Positions 10,099 through 19,865 of a stretch of 64,000 nt of DNA are shown here, one piece after another (the first letter of the stretch is position 1; each line of letters begins with the position of its first letter). The translations under genes were made by a program, and so were the position numbers. Origin of the DNA: an uncultured Agrobacterium sp. (GTDB taxonomy: Bacteria; Pseudomonadota; Alphaproteobacteria; Rhizobiales; Rhizobiaceae). The notes under the pieces were generated by a model. It was given only the letters and a program-made list of their open reading frames with translations, was not told the DNA's origin and made no database searches. The DNA lies in NCBI GenBank assembly GCA_913777615.1, contig CAJYTK010000022.1, positions 248,001 to 312,000 of the forward strand, in the 5' to 3' direction.

Positions 10099-11384
10099 TG
10101 GGCATTCTCCCCGGCAGGAGCAATCTGGGCGACTTTGTTTGCCTGATCGGCCGTGGCTCTCGGCGTGTCGACCACCGTCTGCCCGTCCGTCAGTTCCGAC
10201 TGACCTTCCACGATGATTTTTTGACCGACCGAGATACCGCCGGCAATGGCGGTCATGTCACCGTTCGAGCGGGCGACCTCGACGGGCGTGACGTGAACCT
10301 TATGATTGTCATCTACCGTGTAGACGAACGACCCACTTGCGCCTGCTCTCAAGGCAACCGTCGGGATGACGATCTGCCTCTGATTGGACTGGAAGTGGAC
10401 GGTGACATTGGCAGACTGGCCGGGCCAGACCAGACCCTTGTCGTTCTTGAACTCGGCCTTGACGAGCACTGTACCTGAGGCCTGATCGACAGAGTTGTCG
10501 AACAGTGCAAGCTTGCCCAAGACGGGCGTTCCGCCTGTCGCAACCGGATCGATATCAACCGTCGCTCCATTTTTCAGACCTTCATGGAGTTGCGTCAAAT
10601 AGCGTTGCGGCAGCCGGAACTGCATGAAGATCGGGTCGTAGCGGGTGATGCTGACAATCGTCACGCCAGCACTGAGATAGGCGCCGTGGCTGATAGTGAT
10701 GATCCCGAGACGGCCATTATATGGCGCACGGATTTCCGTATCCTCAAGGATCGCCTGGTCTGATTGGAGGGTCGCCTTGTCGGCATCGACCTTGGCTGCA
10801 GCGGAATCGCGTGTCGCACGGGCCTGCTCCAGCACCTGTTGAGATTCAGCACTCTGCCTGGCCAGCGCGGATGCGCGATCGAAGGCAGCTTGCGCCTGGG
10901 CGACGCTTGCAAGATCGGCGGCGATATTGGCCTTGTCCTTGGCAACGGCAGCGCTGGCGGATCGATCGTCCATCTTGACGATGAGATCGCCAGCCTTCAC
11001 CTCCTGGCCGCTTGTGGCTGCGACCGAGGACACCGTACCTTGCTCGCGTGGGGCGATATTGGTGGAATCCGCTGCCACGGCCCAGCCTGTCGCCTCGACA
11101 TCCATCGGCAGTGTCGCTTCTTCTACAGCGATGGTGGAGACCGCCGGTGGCCCGCCATTGCGACGACCGCCACCTTGGCCCCTGGAATGTTCACGCCCAC
11201 CACCAGGCTGCGCTTCGCCACCCTTACCCTCGGGCTTGCCGTCTGCGTTGGAAGCAATGCGCGTCGCCTGCCCATGCGACGCAACGAAGGGCAGCGATTT
11301 CACATAGGGTATGGAGTCGCGGAACGGCCAAGCGGCCGCAGCGGCGACAACGACAATGCTGACGAGTATCCAGAGCTTTTTCAT
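10095..11384 (-). CDS. RND efflux periplasmic adaptor (membrane fusion protein)
   Basis: A 429-residue adaptor linking the permease to an outer-membrane channel. It has an N-terminal signal anchor (MKKLWILVSIVVVAAAAAWP), a Gly/Arg-rich stretch near residues 55-80, a lipoyl half-motif around TNIAPREQGTVSSV, a long coiled-coil hairpin rich in Ala and Gln, then the second lipoyl half and beta-barrel (NGRLGIITISHGAYLSAG). The start at MKKLW (11384) is preferred for its signal anchor; another ATG at 11462 would add 26 residues and neither has a strong ribosome site. Confidence 0.9.
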   Translation of the reverse strand: MKKLWILVSIVVVAAAAAWPFRDSIPYVKSLPFVASHGQATRIASNADGKPEGKGGEAQPGGGREHSRGQGGGRRNGGPPAVSTIAVEEATLPMDVEATGWAVAADSTNIAPREQGTVSSVAATSGQEVKAGDLIVKMDDRSASAAVAKDKANIAADLASVAQAQAAFDRASALARQSAESQQVLEQARATRDSAAAKVDADKATLQSDQAILEDTEIRAPYNGRLGIITISHGAYLSAGVTIVSITRYDPIFMQFRLPQRYLTQLHEGLKNGATVDIDPVATGGTPVLGKLALFDNSVDQASGTVLVKAEFKNDKGLVWPGQSANVTVHFQSNQRQIVIPTVALRAGASGSFVYTVDDNHKVHVTPVEVARSNGDMTAIAGGISVGQKIIVEGQSELTDGQTVVDTPRATADQANKVAQIAPAGENAQ

Positions 11385-11641
11385 GCGGGCGATCCGACTT
11401 GGAGAGAAGGCCGCGACACGCCAGCGTACCGGAGAGACCTTGCAAGGATCAGGAAACATCATCTCACGGCAAAATCACCTTAAGTTTTGGTAATATGGAC
11501 AAAGTTTAATTTTGGGGAATCGGTATCAGATCCCACTCTTGGGCTGACTTGATGGGGCGCTGAGCGACGATCGACGATACCGGAGAGCAGCGGGCTTCCA
11601 GATGTCAGATCTAAAATGGTCGGAAAATTATTGTTGTGAGA

Positions 11642-11731
11642 TGGCGGACAGGGTGGGATTCGAACCCACGGTACGCTTTCACGCACACACGCGTTCCAGG
11701 CGTGCGCCTTAAACCACTCGGCCACCTGTCC
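11642..11731 (-). tRNA. tRNA-Ser(GGA)
   Basis: A 90-nt class II tRNA with acceptor stem GGACAGG/CCTGTCC, a long variable arm, GTTCGAATC in the T arm and an encoded CCA. The anticodon stem CACGC/GCGTG encloses the loop CTGGAAC, giving anticodon GGA (reads UCC/UCU). The discriminator base is G, as in serine tRNAs. Confidence 0.96.
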
Positions 11732-11782
11732 TTCATTACAATCTGCATGTTTTGGGAAATGCAAATCACTGGAACGGCGCGA

Positions 11783-11810
11783 TATATACCGATGAATTCG
11801 CCGCGATCAA
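11783..11810 (-). promoter_or_regulatory. Probable promoter of tRNA-Ser
   Basis: On the minus strand TTGATC (11810-11805) is followed after 16 bp by TATATA (11788-11783), about 50 bp upstream of the tRNA. A good sigma-70-type match; start site inferred. Confidence 0.55.
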
Positions 11811-11956
11811 CCCGATTCTGACAGTTTTTTAAAATGTCTGTGAAAAGGCTGGTTACGAGGAGATTGCAAACCACGCTCGCGGACCTTATCCAGAACCTAG
11901 AGAATGTCGTCTCAATGGCGGCTGTCCCGTTTTAACGTGTGCCGGGGAGTCCTGCC

Positions 11957-12274
11957 ATGAAAGCATTGTTGCGGTTTTTCAGCTTCCTGCTTCTTCTATG
12001 CGCCATCGCTGTCGGCGTCTTCGATTCCATCCGTTCGGTTTCGACTTCGTCCATCGATCTTTTAAGCTTTCGCGAAGGCTGGGCTGAGGTTTTTCCTTCC
12101 TCGCTCGCCATGGCAGAAAGCATGACGGCACACTATATTCATCCGGAAGCGTGGCGCTGGATCGAAAACGGCTTGGATGCCGTCCCTGCCTTCGCGGTTC
12201 TCCTTGGTCTCTCTCTGCTGTCATGGATGGCGGGTTACAGGAAGCCAAGACCGCATGGTCGTTTTGCGGCCTGA
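11957..12274 (+). CDS. Small membrane protein of unknown function
   Basis: A 105-residue protein that I do not recognise with confidence. It has one hydrophobic helix at the N-terminus (about residues 4-24) and a second near the C-terminus (about 78-95), with a mostly soluble loop rich in Ser, Glu and aromatic residues between them. ATG 11957 is chosen over an in-frame GTG at 11939 because GGGGAG lies at ribosome-site distance. It ends 64 bp before msrA on the same strand, so the two may be cotranscribed. Similar short proteins occur in rhizobia, sometimes labelled PetM-like; that label is not supported by anything I can see. Confidence 0.7.
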   Translation: MKALLRFFSFLLLLCAIAVGVFDSIRSVSTSSIDLLSFREGWAEVFPSSLAMAESMTAHYIHPEAWRWIENGLDAVPAFAVLLGLSLLSWMAGYRKPRPHGRFAA

Positions 12275-12338
12275 CGATACCAGCATCCCGCACGGCAAAT
12301 GACCGGAGCGCGGCGCCGATCGCCGCAGGGAGACTGCA

Positions 12339-12989
12339 ATGTTTGGATTCGACACTCTTTCCAAGAAGACCGTTATGCCAACAGCTGAAACCGCGATTGC
12401 GGGTCGCGACGAGGCGGTCGCTGTCCCAGAGCATCATTTCGTCAATGGCAGAAGCCTGAAAGGGCCATACCCTGAAGGCCTGGAGACGATCTATCTGGGG
12501 ATGGGCTGTTTCTGGGGCGCGGAGCGGCTGTTCTGGAAGACACCCGGCGTCTACGTGACGGCTGTCGGCTACTCCGGCGGCATTACCCGCAACCCCCTTT
12601 ATCAGGAAACGACAACAGGCCTGACCGGCCACGCGGAAGTGGTCAAGGTCGTCTACGATCCCTCGCAAGTGACGCTTGCCCAGCTTCTGAAGATATTCTT
12701 CGAGGAACATGACCCGACGCAGGGCATGCGCCAGGGCAACGATGTCGGCACCACATATCGTTCGGTGATCTATACGACGAATGATGCGCAACTTGCCGAG
12801 GCCAAGGCGGCCCGCGATGTCTTCCAGCAGTCGTTGGAGGCTGCGGGGCATCGTCCGAAGATCACCACCGAAATCGAGCCGCTGGATATCTTCTATTACG
12901 CCGAGGACTACCATCAGCAATATCTGGCCAAAAACCCTGGCGGCTATTGCGGGTTGAGGGGTACCGGAGTGACCTGCAACATCGCCTAG
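12339..12989 (+). CDS. msrA: Peptide methionine-(S)-S-oxide reductase
   Basis: A 216-residue repair enzyme for oxidised methionine. The catalytic motif GCFWG (Cys57) is followed by the VGYSGG and [11 protein letters not shown] blocks and the C-terminal [15 protein letters not shown] segment with candidate resolving cysteines. The first 45 residues are an extension found in longer MsrA forms. AGGGAG precedes the ATG at 12339. Confidence 0.96.
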   Translation: MFGFDTLSKKTVMPTAETAIAGRDEAVAVPEHHFVNGRSLKGPYPEGLETIYLGMGCFWGAERLFWKTPGVYVTAVGYSGGITRNPLYQETTTGLTGHAEVVKVVYDPSQVTLAQLLKIFFEEHDPTQGMRQGNDVGTTYRSVIYTTNDAQLAEAKAARDVFQQSLEAAGHRPKITTEIEPLDIFYYAEDYHQQYLAKNPGGYCGLRGTGVTCNIA

Positions 12990-13203
12990 TTGTGCAGCAA
13001 CTGCCCGGCGGAAGAGATTAAAAAACCACCAGAAAAGAGGTTTTCCACCGGGCAAAAAAAACGGGTGAATTTTTCTTACAGCCGTGCAAGGATACTCCCC
13101 ACGCTCAGCCTTATGGGCTGGCTTTTCCGCAGAACATGCCCAGCATAAGGGCTTGCGGGAGGACCCTTTTTATAAAATTAAACTGCAACAACAGGGCTGC
13201 AAA

Positions 13204-14196
13204 ATGAAAAAATCCCTTCTGACGCTTTTCGCGCTTGCTGCGATGTCGGCTTCCGCTTTGGCTGCGGATATCAAGCCTGCACTGGTCTACGGAACGGGCG
13301 GCAAGTTCGACAAGTCGTTCAACGAGGCTGCCGCTGCAGGTGCCGAGAAGTTCAAGGCTGAAACAGGCACAGAGTTCCGCGATTTCGAGCCGACCAGCGA
13401 TACGCAGGGCGAGCAGGCGATCCGTAACTTTGCAAGCCGCGGCTTCAACCCGGTTGTTGCCGTGTCCTTTGCATGGACCTCCGCCATGGAGAAAGTGGCT
13501 GCTGAGTTTCCCGACACCAAGTTCGTGATCGTCGACTCCGTTGTCGACCTGCCGAACGTCCGCTCGGTCGTCTACAAGGAAGAAGAAGGCTCCTACCTCG
13601 TCGGGCTTCTTGCTGGCATGGCTTCCAAGACCGGCAAGGTCGGCTTCATCGGCGGCATGGACATTCCTCTGATCCGCAAGTTCGCCTGCGGTTACGCCCA
13701 GGGCGCCAAGGCAGCCAACGACAAGATCGAAGTCTTCCAGAACATGACCGGCACGACGGGTGCAGCATGGAACGACCCGGTGCGTGGCGGTGAGCTGACC
13801 AAGAACCAGATCGACCAGGGCGCGGACGTCATTTACGCGGCAGCCGGTGCGACGGGTCTTGGCGTTCTGCAGACTGCAGCCGACAACAAGAAGTTCTCGA
13901 TCGGCGTCGATTCCAACCAGAACCATCTTCATCCGGGCTCCGTTCTGACCTCGATGGTCAAGCGCGTCGATCTCGCCGTCTACAATGCGTTCAAGGACGT
14001 CAAGGACGACAAGTTCACCGCTGGCGTCAACGCGCTCGGCGTCAAGGAAGATGGCGTGGCTTATGCTGTCGACGACAACAACAAGGCTCTGATCACGCCT
14101 GAAATGGCGGCTGCAGCCGATAAGGCGAAGGCCGATATCATTTCCGGCGCCGTCAAGGTTCACGACTACATGTCGGACAATTCCTGCCCGAAATGA
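13204..14196 (+). CDS. BMP-family nucleoside-binding lipoprotein-like ABC substrate-binding protein
   Basis: A 330-residue periplasmic binding protein of the BMP/Med/PnrA class, which in characterised cases binds purine or other nucleosides. It begins with a Sec signal peptide (MKKSLLTLFALAAMSASALA), cleaved before ADIKPALVYG; there is no lipobox, so despite the family name it is probably free in the periplasm. FDKSFNEAA near the mature N-terminus and the GFIGGMDIPLI block are typical. The start at 13204 excludes an upstream extension with no signal-peptide character. It heads the nucleoside operon that continues through deoA. Confidence 0.92.
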   Translation: MKKSLLTLFALAAMSASALAADIKPALVYGTGGKFDKSFNEAAAAGAEKFKAETGTEFRDFEPTSDTQGEQAIRNFASRGFNPVVAVSFAWTSAMEKVAAEFPDTKFVIVDSVVDLPNVRSVVYKEEEGSYLVGLLAGMASKTGKVGFIGGMDIPLIRKFACGYAQGAKAANDKIEVFQNMTGTTGAAWNDPVRGGELTKNQIDQGADVIYAAAGATGLGVLQTAADNKKFSIGVDSNQNHLHPGSVLTSMVKRVDLAVYNAFKDVKDDKFTAGVNALGVKEDGVAYAVDDNNKALITPEMAAAADKAKADIISGAVKVHDYMSDNSCPK

Positions 14197-14272
14197 TATG
14201 ATATTTGACTGGGGCGCATGATGTTTTTCATCTTGCGCCCTTTTCATATCCAGCCTTCGGAGAGGTTTCGGT

Positions 14273-15784
14273 TTGAGTATGAACCCTGCAATCGAGCTCG
14301 TGGGCATCGACAAGAAATTCGGTGCCGTTCACGCCAATAAAAATATCAATCTGACCGTTGCCAAGGGTACGATCCACGGGATCATCGGGGAAAACGGTGC
14401 TGGCAAGTCGACCCTGATGTCGATCCTCTACGGCTTCTACCAGGCCGATTCCGGTGAAATCCGCGTCAACGGCAAGCCCGTTGCCATCAAGGACAGCCAG
14501 GCAGCCATCGACGCCGGTATCGGCATGGTGCATCAGCACTTCATGCTGGTCGAGAATTTCTCCGTGCTGGAAAATGTCATGCTCGGTGCGGAAGGCGGTG
14601 CGCTTCTGTCCAAGGGCACGGCCGCTGTGCGCAAAGAGCTGAAGCGTCTGGAAGATGAGTATGGCCTGGAGGTCAACCCGGATGCAATCATCGAGGATTT
14701 GCCGGTCGGTCTTCAACAGCGCGTGGAAATCCTGAAAGCGATGTATCGCGGCGCGGAGATCCTGATCCTCGACGAGCCAACGGGCGTTTTGACGCCTGCG
14801 GAAGCCGATCATCTGTTCAAAATTCTGAGCGTGTTGCGCGACCAGGGCAAGACAGTCATCCTCATTACCCACAAGCTGCGGGAAATCATGGCGATCACCG
14901 ACGAGGTATCCGTCATGCGCCGCGGAGAGATGGTAGCGACGCGCAAGACGTCTGAAACCACGGTCGAGGAACTAGCCGAGTTGATGGTCGGTCGCCGCGT
15001 TTTGCTTCGGGTGGAAAAGCGCGAAGCCAATCCTGGCGATGTTCTTTTCTCGGTTCGTAACCTGACGGTTAAAGACAGCCGTGGCGTGACGATGGTGGAC
15101 AATGTGTCCTTCGATGTCCGCGCTGGCGAGATCGTCGGCATTGCAGGTGTTGCCGGAAACGGCCAGTCCGAACTCCTGGAAGCCATCGCCGGTATCCGAA
15201 AGCCGCATTCAGGTGAAATTCTGATCAATGGCAAGCAGGTGGAGAAGGTCGACCCGGCTATCCTGCGTCAACTTGGTCTTGCCCACATTCCCGAAGACCG
15301 GCACCATATGGGCCTGGTTCTGAAATTCGAGGAATATGAGAACTCCATTCTCGGCTACCATCGTGATGAGCGTTACGGCAAAGGTCCGTTTCTCGATCCG
15401 GAAGCGATCCGCAAGGATGCTGCCGAAAAGATCGAGAAATACGATATCCGCCCACCGAACGCCCGGCTGAAGACCGCGAATTTTTCCGGCGGCAATCAGC
15501 AGAAAATCGTGGTTGCGCGTGAGATCGAGCGCGATCCGAGCATGCTGATTATCGGTCAGCCGACGCGTGGCGTCGATATCGGTGCCATCGAATTCATTCA
15601 TCGTCGCATCATCGACATGCGCGATGCTGGCAAGGCGATCCTGCTTGTGTCCGTCGAGCTGGATGAGATCCGTTCGCTTTCGGATCGCATTCTAGTCATG
15701 TTCGCGGGTCGGGTTGTCGGAGAAAAGACGGCGGAAGCCGAAGAACAGACGCTTGGCCTGATGATGGCCGGCATTGCCGCATAA
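14273..15784 (+). CDS. Nucleoside ABC transporter, duplicated ATP-binding protein
   Basis: A 503-residue protein with two ABC domains, the RbsA-like layout used with BMP-type transporters. Domain 1 has Walker A GENGAGKST (39-47) but a degenerate signature; domain 2 has a degenerate Walker A (GVAGNGQSEL) but an intact signature (FSGGNQQ), an asymmetry usual in this class. TTG 14273 is favoured because CGGAGAGG lies 7-8 bp upstream; an in-frame ATG at 14279 is the alternative. It is 76 bp after the binding-protein gene and 12 bp before the first permease. Confidence 0.93.
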   Translation: MSMNPAIELVGIDKKFGAVHANKNINLTVAKGTIHGIIGENGAGKSTLMSILYGFYQADSGEIRVNGKPVAIKDSQAAIDAGIGMVHQHFMLVENFSVLENVMLGAEGGALLSKGTAAVRKELKRLEDEYGLEVNPDAIIEDLPVGLQQRVEILKAMYRGAEILILDEPTGVLTPAEADHLFKILSVLRDQGKTVILITHKLREIMAITDEVSVMRRGEMVATRKTSETTVEELAELMVGRRVLLRVEKREANPGDVLFSVRNLTVKDSRGVTMVDNVSFDVRAGEIVGIAGVAGNGQSELLEAIAGIRKPHSGEILINGKQVEKVDPAILRQLGLAHIPEDRHHMGLVLKFEEYENSILGYHRDERYGKGPFLDPEAIRKDAAEKIEKYDIRPPNARLKTANFSGGNQQKIVVAREIERDPSMLIIGQPTRGVDIGAIEFIHRRIIDMRDAGKAILLVSVELDEIRSLSDRILVMFAGRVVGEKTAEAEEQTLGLMMAGIAA

Positions 15785-15796
15785 GGCCAAATACAT

Positions 15797-16900
15797 ATGA
15801 GTACAGCTTCCGTACCCCTTCCCGGTTGGATCAATTACGGCCTCCTACCGTTTCTGAACCTCCTGACCGCCTTTTTCATCTCGGGCCTCGTCGTCTGGTC
15901 GATCGGCGAAGATCCCTTCGCAGCACTTCGTCTGCTGATCGAAGGTGCGCTTGGGCGCGGTGACGCCATCGGCTTCACCCTGTTCTACACGACGAGCTTC
16001 ATCTTTACCGGCCTCTCGGTCGCTGTCGCCTTCCATGCCGGGCTGTTCAATATCGGCTCCGAAGGCCAGGCCTATATTGGTGGTCTGGGTGCGGCGCTCG
16101 TAGCGCTCACGCTCGATCGTTACGTTCCCTGGTATGTCACGATGCCGTTTGCCGTAATCGGCGCGGCACTCTTCGGCGCGGCATGGGCGTTCATTCCCGG
16201 CTGGCTGCAGGCCAAACGCGGCAGCCACGTGGTTATCACCACCATCATGTTCAACTTCATTGCTGCAGCCCTGATGGTGTATCTCCTCGTCAACGTGCTG
16301 ATCGTGCCGGGCAAGATGGCGCCGGAGACACGCACGTTTCTTCCGGGCGGGCAATTGCCGAAGCTCGACTGGCTGATGGCACTCTTCGGGCTCAAGCTCG
16401 GTCCCGCGCCTTTCAACGTGTCTTTTATCATCGCGCTCGTCATGGCGTTTCTGGTGTGGGTGCTGATCTGGCGTACCAAGCTCGGCTATGAGATGCGCAC
16501 ACTCGGCATTAGCCCTTCGGCTGCGGTCTATGCAGGTATTCCCTATTCACGCACGGTCATCATCGCCATGCTGATATCCGGCGGTCTGGCCGGCATGATG
16601 GCACTCAATCCGGTCATGGGGGCATCCGCGCGTCTTCAGGTGGAGTTTGTGGCCGGTGCCGGTTTCGTCGGGATTGCCGTGTCGCTGATGGGCAGAAGCC
16701 ATCCGCTCGGGATCGTCTTTGCAGCCTTGCTCTTCGGCATTCTTTATCAGGGCGGCGCGGACCTTTCGTTTGAAATGCCCAACATCACCCGCGAGATGAT
16801 TGTCGTCATCCAGGGTCTGGTGATCCTGTTTGCCGGTGCCCTCGAATATATGTATCGCCCCGCGCTTGTGCGCATCTACCAAAACTTTGTGAAGAGGTAA
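15797..16900 (+). CDS. Nucleoside ABC transporter permease 1
   Basis: A 367-residue membrane protein of the BPD_transp_2 family with about nine to ten hydrophobic segments. The FHAGLFNIGSEGQAYIGG block is typical of nucleoside and branched-chain-amino-acid-type permeases. It pairs with the second permease 4 bp downstream to form the heterodimeric channel. Confidence 0.93.
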   Translation: MSTASVPLPGWINYGLLPFLNLLTAFFISGLVVWSIGEDPFAALRLLIEGALGRGDAIGFTLFYTTSFIFTGLSVAVAFHAGLFNIGSEGQAYIGGLGAALVALTLDRYVPWYVTMPFAVIGAALFGAAWAFIPGWLQAKRGSHVVITTIMFNFIAAALMVYLLVNVLIVPGKMAPETRTFLPGGQLPKLDWLMALFGLKLGPAPFNVSFIIALVMAFLVWVLIWRTKLGYEMRTLGISPSAAVYAGIPYSRTVIIAMLISGGLAGMMALNPVMGASARLQVEFVAGAGFVGIAVSLMGRSHPLGIVFAALLFGILYQGGADLSFEMPNITREMIVVIQGLVILFAGALEYMYRPALVRIYQNFVKR

Positions 16901-16904
16901 GGCT

Positions 16905-17876
16905 ATGGAAACCTTCGACATGCTGGTCAGCATTCTCGGTTCGACCGTTCGCCTGACCATTCCGCTGCTGTTTACCGCGCTTGCCGGCCTGTTTTCCGAA
17001 CGCGCCGGCGTGTTCGATATTGGCCTGGAAGGCAAGATGCTGGCGGCCGCCTTCGCATCCGCTTGCGTTGCCTATCTGACCAAGGACCCGTGGGCGGGGC
17101 TTGCCGCCGGTGTCGGCATATCGATCTTCTTCTCGCTGGTGCATGGCTTTGCCGTCATTACCAATCGCGGCAACCAGATCGTTTCCGGCGTCGCCCTGAA
17201 CTTCGTCGCAGCCGGTCTCACCGTCGTTCTCGGCCAGGCCTGGTTCGGCCAAGGGGGGCGCACGCCGCAGATCACCGGCGAAGGCCGCTTCACGCCGATC
17301 ATTCTGCCGGGTGCGGACATGATGCGCGACGTGCCCTTCATCGGTCCGCTTTATGCCAACGTGATTTCCGGCAACAATATCCTGACCTATCTCGCCTTCC
17401 TCGCGGTGCCGATTTCCTGGTGGGTGCTTTACCGCACGCGCTTCGGTCTTCGTCTGCGTGCTGTCGGTGAGAATCCGGGTGCCGTCGATACAGCCGGCAT
17501 TTCGGTGGCATGGATGCGTTTCCGCGCCGTCATCGTCGCCGGTTTCCTGTGCGGCTTCGCCGGTACCTACCTTGCCGTGGCCCAATCGGCCGCCTTCATC
17601 GCCAACATGTCCGCCGGCAAGGGCTATATCGCACTGGCAGCGCTCATCTTCGCCAAGTGGAAACCCGTCCCGGTCATGTTCGCCTGCCTGCTGTTCGGCT
17701 TTCTCGATGCGATGGCGAACTTCATGCAAGGTAAGGCAATCCCCGGTATTGGCGAAGTGCCGGTGCAGATCTTCCAGGCGCTGCCATATATCCTCACCTG
17801 CATTCTGCTTGCCGGTTTCATCGGCGTCGCAAAACCGCCGAAGGCCGGTGGCGTTGCCTACTCCAAGGAGCGTTGA
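16905..17876 (+). CDS. Nucleoside ABC transporter permease 2
   Basis: A 323-residue BPD_transp_2 permease with about eight to ten membrane segments. The FSERAGVFDIGLEGKMLAAA block aligns with the corresponding region of permease 1. Its stop is followed within a few bases by the start of cdd, consistent with uptake and salvage being made from one transcript. Confidence 0.93.
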   Translation: METFDMLVSILGSTVRLTIPLLFTALAGLFSERAGVFDIGLEGKMLAAAFASACVAYLTKDPWAGLAAGVGISIFFSLVHGFAVITNRGNQIVSGVALNFVAAGLTVVLGQAWFGQGGRTPQITGEGRFTPIILPGADMMRDVPFIGPLYANVISGNNILTYLAFLAVPISWWVLYRTRFGLRLRAVGENPGAVDTAGISVAWMRFRAVIVAGFLCGFAGTYLAVAQSAAFIANMSAGKGYIALAALIFAKWKPVPVMFACLLFGFLDAMANFMQGKAIPGIGEVPVQIFQALPYILTCILLAGFIGVAKPPKAGGVAYSKER

Positions 17877-17879
17877 TTG

Positions 17880-18281
17880 ATGCTGAACGAACCGACGACA
17901 CATGCGCTCTTCGAAGCCGCCCGTGAGGCCATGGGCTTTGCCCACGCGCCCTACTCGAAGTTTCCGGTAGGCGCTGCCATCCGTGCCGAAGATGGCAAGG
18001 TCTATAAGGGTGCCAATATCGAGAACCTGTCCTTCCCACAGGGTTGGTGCGCGGAGCCTTCCGCCATCAGCGCCATGGTGATGGGCGGCGCCAAGCAGAT
18101 CAAGGAAATCGCGGTCATCGCAGAAAAGCTGGCGCTCTGCCCGCCTTGCGGCGGCTGCCGCCAGAAGATTGCCGAATTCGCCACGCCCGAGACCAAGGTC
18201 TATCTCTGCGACGAGAGCGGCGTGCAGAAGGTGATGACCATGGACGAACTTCTGCCCTTCAGCTTCAAGACCGAGTTGTAA
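17880..18281 (+). CDS. cdd: Cytidine deaminase
   Basis: A 133-residue homotetramer-type enzyme converting cytidine and deoxycytidine to uridine and deoxyuridine. The zinc site is formed by CAEPSA (Cys and catalytic Glu) and PPCGGCRQ (two Cys). PYSKFPVGAA near the N-terminus is the nucleoside-binding signature. AAGGAG at 17865-17870 serves ATG 17880; a TTG at 17877 is equally well placed. Confidence 0.95.
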   Translation: MLNEPTTHALFEAAREAMGFAHAPYSKFPVGAAIRAEDGKVYKGANIENLSFPQGWCAEPSAISAMVMGGAKQIKEIAVIAEKLALCPPCGGCRQKIAEFATPETKVYLCDESGVQKVMTMDELLPFSFKTEL

Positions 18282-18282
18282 G

Positions 18283-19083
18283 ATGGATCACGCGATCATC
18301 GACGTTTTGGTGGAACGGCTGAATGGGCTTGTTCCCCGCACAGCCATCGTGCTCGGTTCAGGCCTCGGTGCGCTGGTGGACGATGTGACCGACCCGATCC
18401 GCATTCCCTATGGGGATATTCCAGGCTTTCCGGAAAGTGCTGTCTCCGGCCATGCAGGTGAGTTGGTCGCGGGTTATCTTGGTGGCCAGCCGGTCATCAT
18501 GCTGTCAGGACGCGTTCATTATTATGAAAAGGGCGATGCATCCGCCATGCGTCCGGCGATCGAGGCGCTGGCCGGTATCGGTGTCCAATCCCTGATTCTC
18601 ACCAACTCGGCGGGCTCGGTTCGCCAGGATATGCCGCCCGGTTCTGTGATGCAGATTACCGATCACATCAACTATTCGGGCATGAACCCGCTGATCGGCG
18701 AGGAGAGCGACAAGCGCTTCGTCGGCATGACCAGCGCTTACGATGCGGATTTGACGCTTGCCATGCGCAATGCGGCGATCCGTGCGACCGTCCCGCTGTT
18801 TTCCGGCGTCTATATGTGGTTTTCCGGCCCAAGCTTCGAAACGCCCGCCGAAATTCGCATGGCGCGCACGCTTGGTGCCGATGCTGTGGGCATGTCCACC
18901 GTACCGGAAGTGATCCTTGCGCGCTTTTTCGGGATGCGCGTTGCCGCTGCTTCCGTTATTACCAATTACGGTGCCGGAATGACCGGCGCCGAACTGAGCC
19001 ATGACGAGACCAAGGACATGGCTCCGATTGGCGGCAAACGTCTTGCCGCCGTTTTAACGGAAATGATTTCGGGAGGAAACTAA
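18283..19083 (+). CDS. Purine-nucleoside phosphorylase (trimeric type)
   Basis: A 266-residue member of the PNP/MTAP family (PunA/XapA-like). It cleaves purine nucleosides with phosphate to the free base and (deoxy)ribose 1-phosphate. Seen are the phosphate loop GSGLGALVD near residue 22, SGRVHYYEKGD and the GPSFETPAEIR base-binding block. It begins one base after the cdd stop and ends 2 bp before deoC. Confidence 0.93.
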   Translation: MDHAIIDVLVERLNGLVPRTAIVLGSGLGALVDDVTDPIRIPYGDIPGFPESAVSGHAGELVAGYLGGQPVIMLSGRVHYYEKGDASAMRPAIEALAGIGVQSLILTNSAGSVRQDMPPGSVMQITDHINYSGMNPLIGEESDKRFVGMTSAYDADLTLAMRNAAIRATVPLFSGVYMWFSGPSFETPAEIRMARTLGADAVGMSTVPEVILARFFGMRVAAASVITNYGAGMTGAELSHDETKDMAPIGGKRLAAVLTEMISGGN

Positions 19084-19085
19084 GC

Positions 19086-19859
19086 ATGGAACTTCAGCGC
19101 CCGCGCGAAGCAGCCAGCCTCGCTTTGTCCTTGCTGGACCTGACCAATCTGAAAGACGATTGCACGCCGGAGCAGATTGCAAGCCTCTGCCAGAGAGCCC
19201 ATACGCAGTTTGGCAACACGGCGGCCATCTGCATCTGGCCGCGCTTCGTCGCCCAGGCGCGTGCGGCCTTCGGCAACAATCATTCGATCCGCATCGCGAC
19301 CGTCGTGAATTTTCCTTCCGGCGATCTTGATGTCGCCACCGTCGTCGCGGAAACCGAGCGCGCCATCGCCGACGGTGCAGATGAAATCGATCTGGTCATT
19401 CCCTATCGCAAGTTCATCGCAGGCGATGAAGCCGCGGTTGCGGAGATGGTGGCGGCAGTTCGCCAAGCTTGCCCCGAGCCGATCCTGCTGAAAGTCATCC
19501 TCGAAACCGGCGAGTTGAAGGACAAGAACCTCATCCGTCGCTGCAGCGAGATTGCCATCGCCGAAGGCGCTGATTTCATCAAGACTTCCACCGGTAAGGT
19601 GGCCGTCAACGCCACGCTTGAGGCGGCAGACATCATGCTGCAGGTCATCCGCGACAGCAGGAAGAAGGTTGGCTTCAAGCCTGCCGGTGGCATCGGCACC
19701 GTTGCCGATGCGACGCTTTATCTGCGTCTGGCAGAAACCATCATGCAGCCCAACTGGGCGATGCCCTCCACCTTCCGCTTCGGCGCCTCCAGCCTGCTGG
19801 ATGATGTTTTGAATGTGCTTGCGGGTGGAGAGCCAGCCAAAGCTGCAACCGGATATTGA
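19086..19859 (+). CDS. deoC: Deoxyribose-phosphate aldolase
   Basis: A 257-residue class I aldolase splitting 2-deoxyribose 5-phosphate into glyceraldehyde 3-phosphate and acetaldehyde. The Schiff-base lysine lies in DFIKTSTGK, with the second catalytic lysine in VGFKPAGGI and LLKVILETG upstream. It is deeply embedded in the salvage operon (2 bp after the phosphorylase gene, 6 bp before deoA). Confidence 0.95.
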   Translation: MELQRPREAASLALSLLDLTNLKDDCTPEQIASLCQRAHTQFGNTAAICIWPRFVAQARAAFGNNHSIRIATVVNFPSGDLDVATVVAETERAIADGADEIDLVIPYRKFIAGDEAAVAEMVAAVRQACPEPILLKVILETGELKDKNLIRRCSEIAIAEGADFIKTSTGKVAVNATLEAADIMLQVIRDSRKKVGFKPAGGIGTVADATLYLRLAETIMQPNWAMPSTFRFGASSLLDDVLNVLAGGEPAKAATGY

Positions 19860-19865
19860 CGCCTC

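Noticed and set aside
12990-13203. Riboswitch before the nucleoside transporter operon
   Set aside because: The 214-bp leader contains AT-rich stretches and a weak AAAACC/GGTTTT hairpin, but no purine or PreQ1 core motif was found.
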